Positions 63,920 through 64,000 of a stretch of 64,000 bases of DNA are shown piece after piece; the stretch's first letter is position 1; every line of letters starts with the position of its first letter. The DNA comes from Planctomycetota bacterium (GTDB lineage Bacteria; Planctomycetota; Planctomycetia; Planctomycetales; Planctomycetaceae). The stretch spans positions 38,353-102,352 of the forward strand of contig JAQBVJ010000008.1 in assembly GCA_027623235.1 (NCBI GenBank), read 5' to 3'. Made by a program: the position numbers and the translations under genes. The notes under the pieces were generated by a model, which saw only the letters and a program-made list of their open reading frames with translations, ran no database searches and had not been told where the DNA came from.

Positions 63920-64000
63920 GCCCCGTAGGACGGACGTGGGCGTCTGTCGTTTATACATAAGTCACTTAATCGCCTGGCCCGAAGGTCATCCATGCGGTGG

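Noticed and set aside
1..64000. CRISPR arrays, tRNA, rRNA, insertion sequences
   Set aside because: No regularly spaced 25-40-bp repeats, no cloverleaf-like or rRNA sequence and no transposase or integrase reading frame was found by eye; faint cases could be missed.

Overview
The window reads as a GC-rich planctomycete chromosome, probably order Planctomycetales. The evidence is two DUF1501 proteins with twin-arginine-like leaders, a planctomycete cytochrome-type DUF1549/DUF1553 protein, a sulfatase, a large membrane Ser/Thr kinase, response regulators with an N-terminal excisionase-type HTH, a CRTAC1/ASPIC remnant and REP-like intergenic hairpins. No rRNA, tRNA, CRISPR array or recognisable insertion sequence was seen. 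The left end cuts a DUF1501 gene.

Layout. 1-9.1 kb: DUF1501, a DUF374 acyltransferase, an HD-GYP phosphodiesterase, a FabH/OleA-like thiolase, a second DUF1501 and lysA, with several intergenic hairpin repeats. 9.2-13.1 kb: a mosaic. A secreted beta-helix gene is cut at about 9.95 kb, followed by a roughly 2.2-kb piece carrying a TrkA_C membrane protein and a PutP-like symporter (both damaged at the edges), then a class-III aminotransferase without its N-terminus. 12.2-19.6 kb: a co-directional module of aminotransferase, nitrilase-superfamily amidase, very long Orn/Lys/Arg decarboxylase, ATP-grasp ligase (frameshifted at a T8 run) and C45-type Ntn hydrolase. I think this is the best candidate for an undescribed amine/amide pathway. 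19.7-22.4 kb: a SNF2 helicase with a 32-codon ORF and a conserved-looking unknown. 22.6-29.8 kb: a seven-gene ABC/TolC efflux operon that includes a Cys-rich secreted protein and a lipoprotein.

30.3-40.6 kb: fused cobA-hemD, an Ldh-family oxidoreductase, a DUF2314 membrane protein, a RelE-type toxin-antitoxin pair, the DUF1549/1553 protein, and an HTH-receiver regulator followed by a histidine kinase. 40.7-50.1 kb: folC, a CRTAC1/ASPIC pseudogene, a K+-channel-like RCK protein with an unusual filter, truB, SMP-30, VOC, an epimerase and a degenerate receiver. 50.1-57.5 kb: a HEAT protein, an unknown 354-aa protein, three tandem small membrane-anchored zinc ribbons, an acyl-CoA dehydrogenase, cstA and csrA. 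57.6-64 kb: a sulfatase, a Ser/Thr kinase with a small helical partner, and a metallophosphoesterase.

Functions and domain names come from reading translated sequence by eye against remembered family signatures. No database search was run. Starts were chosen from ribosome-binding-site-like sequence, signal-peptide position and family length. The breakpoints, frameshifts and deletion could be real or could be assembly errors; reads are needed to decide.
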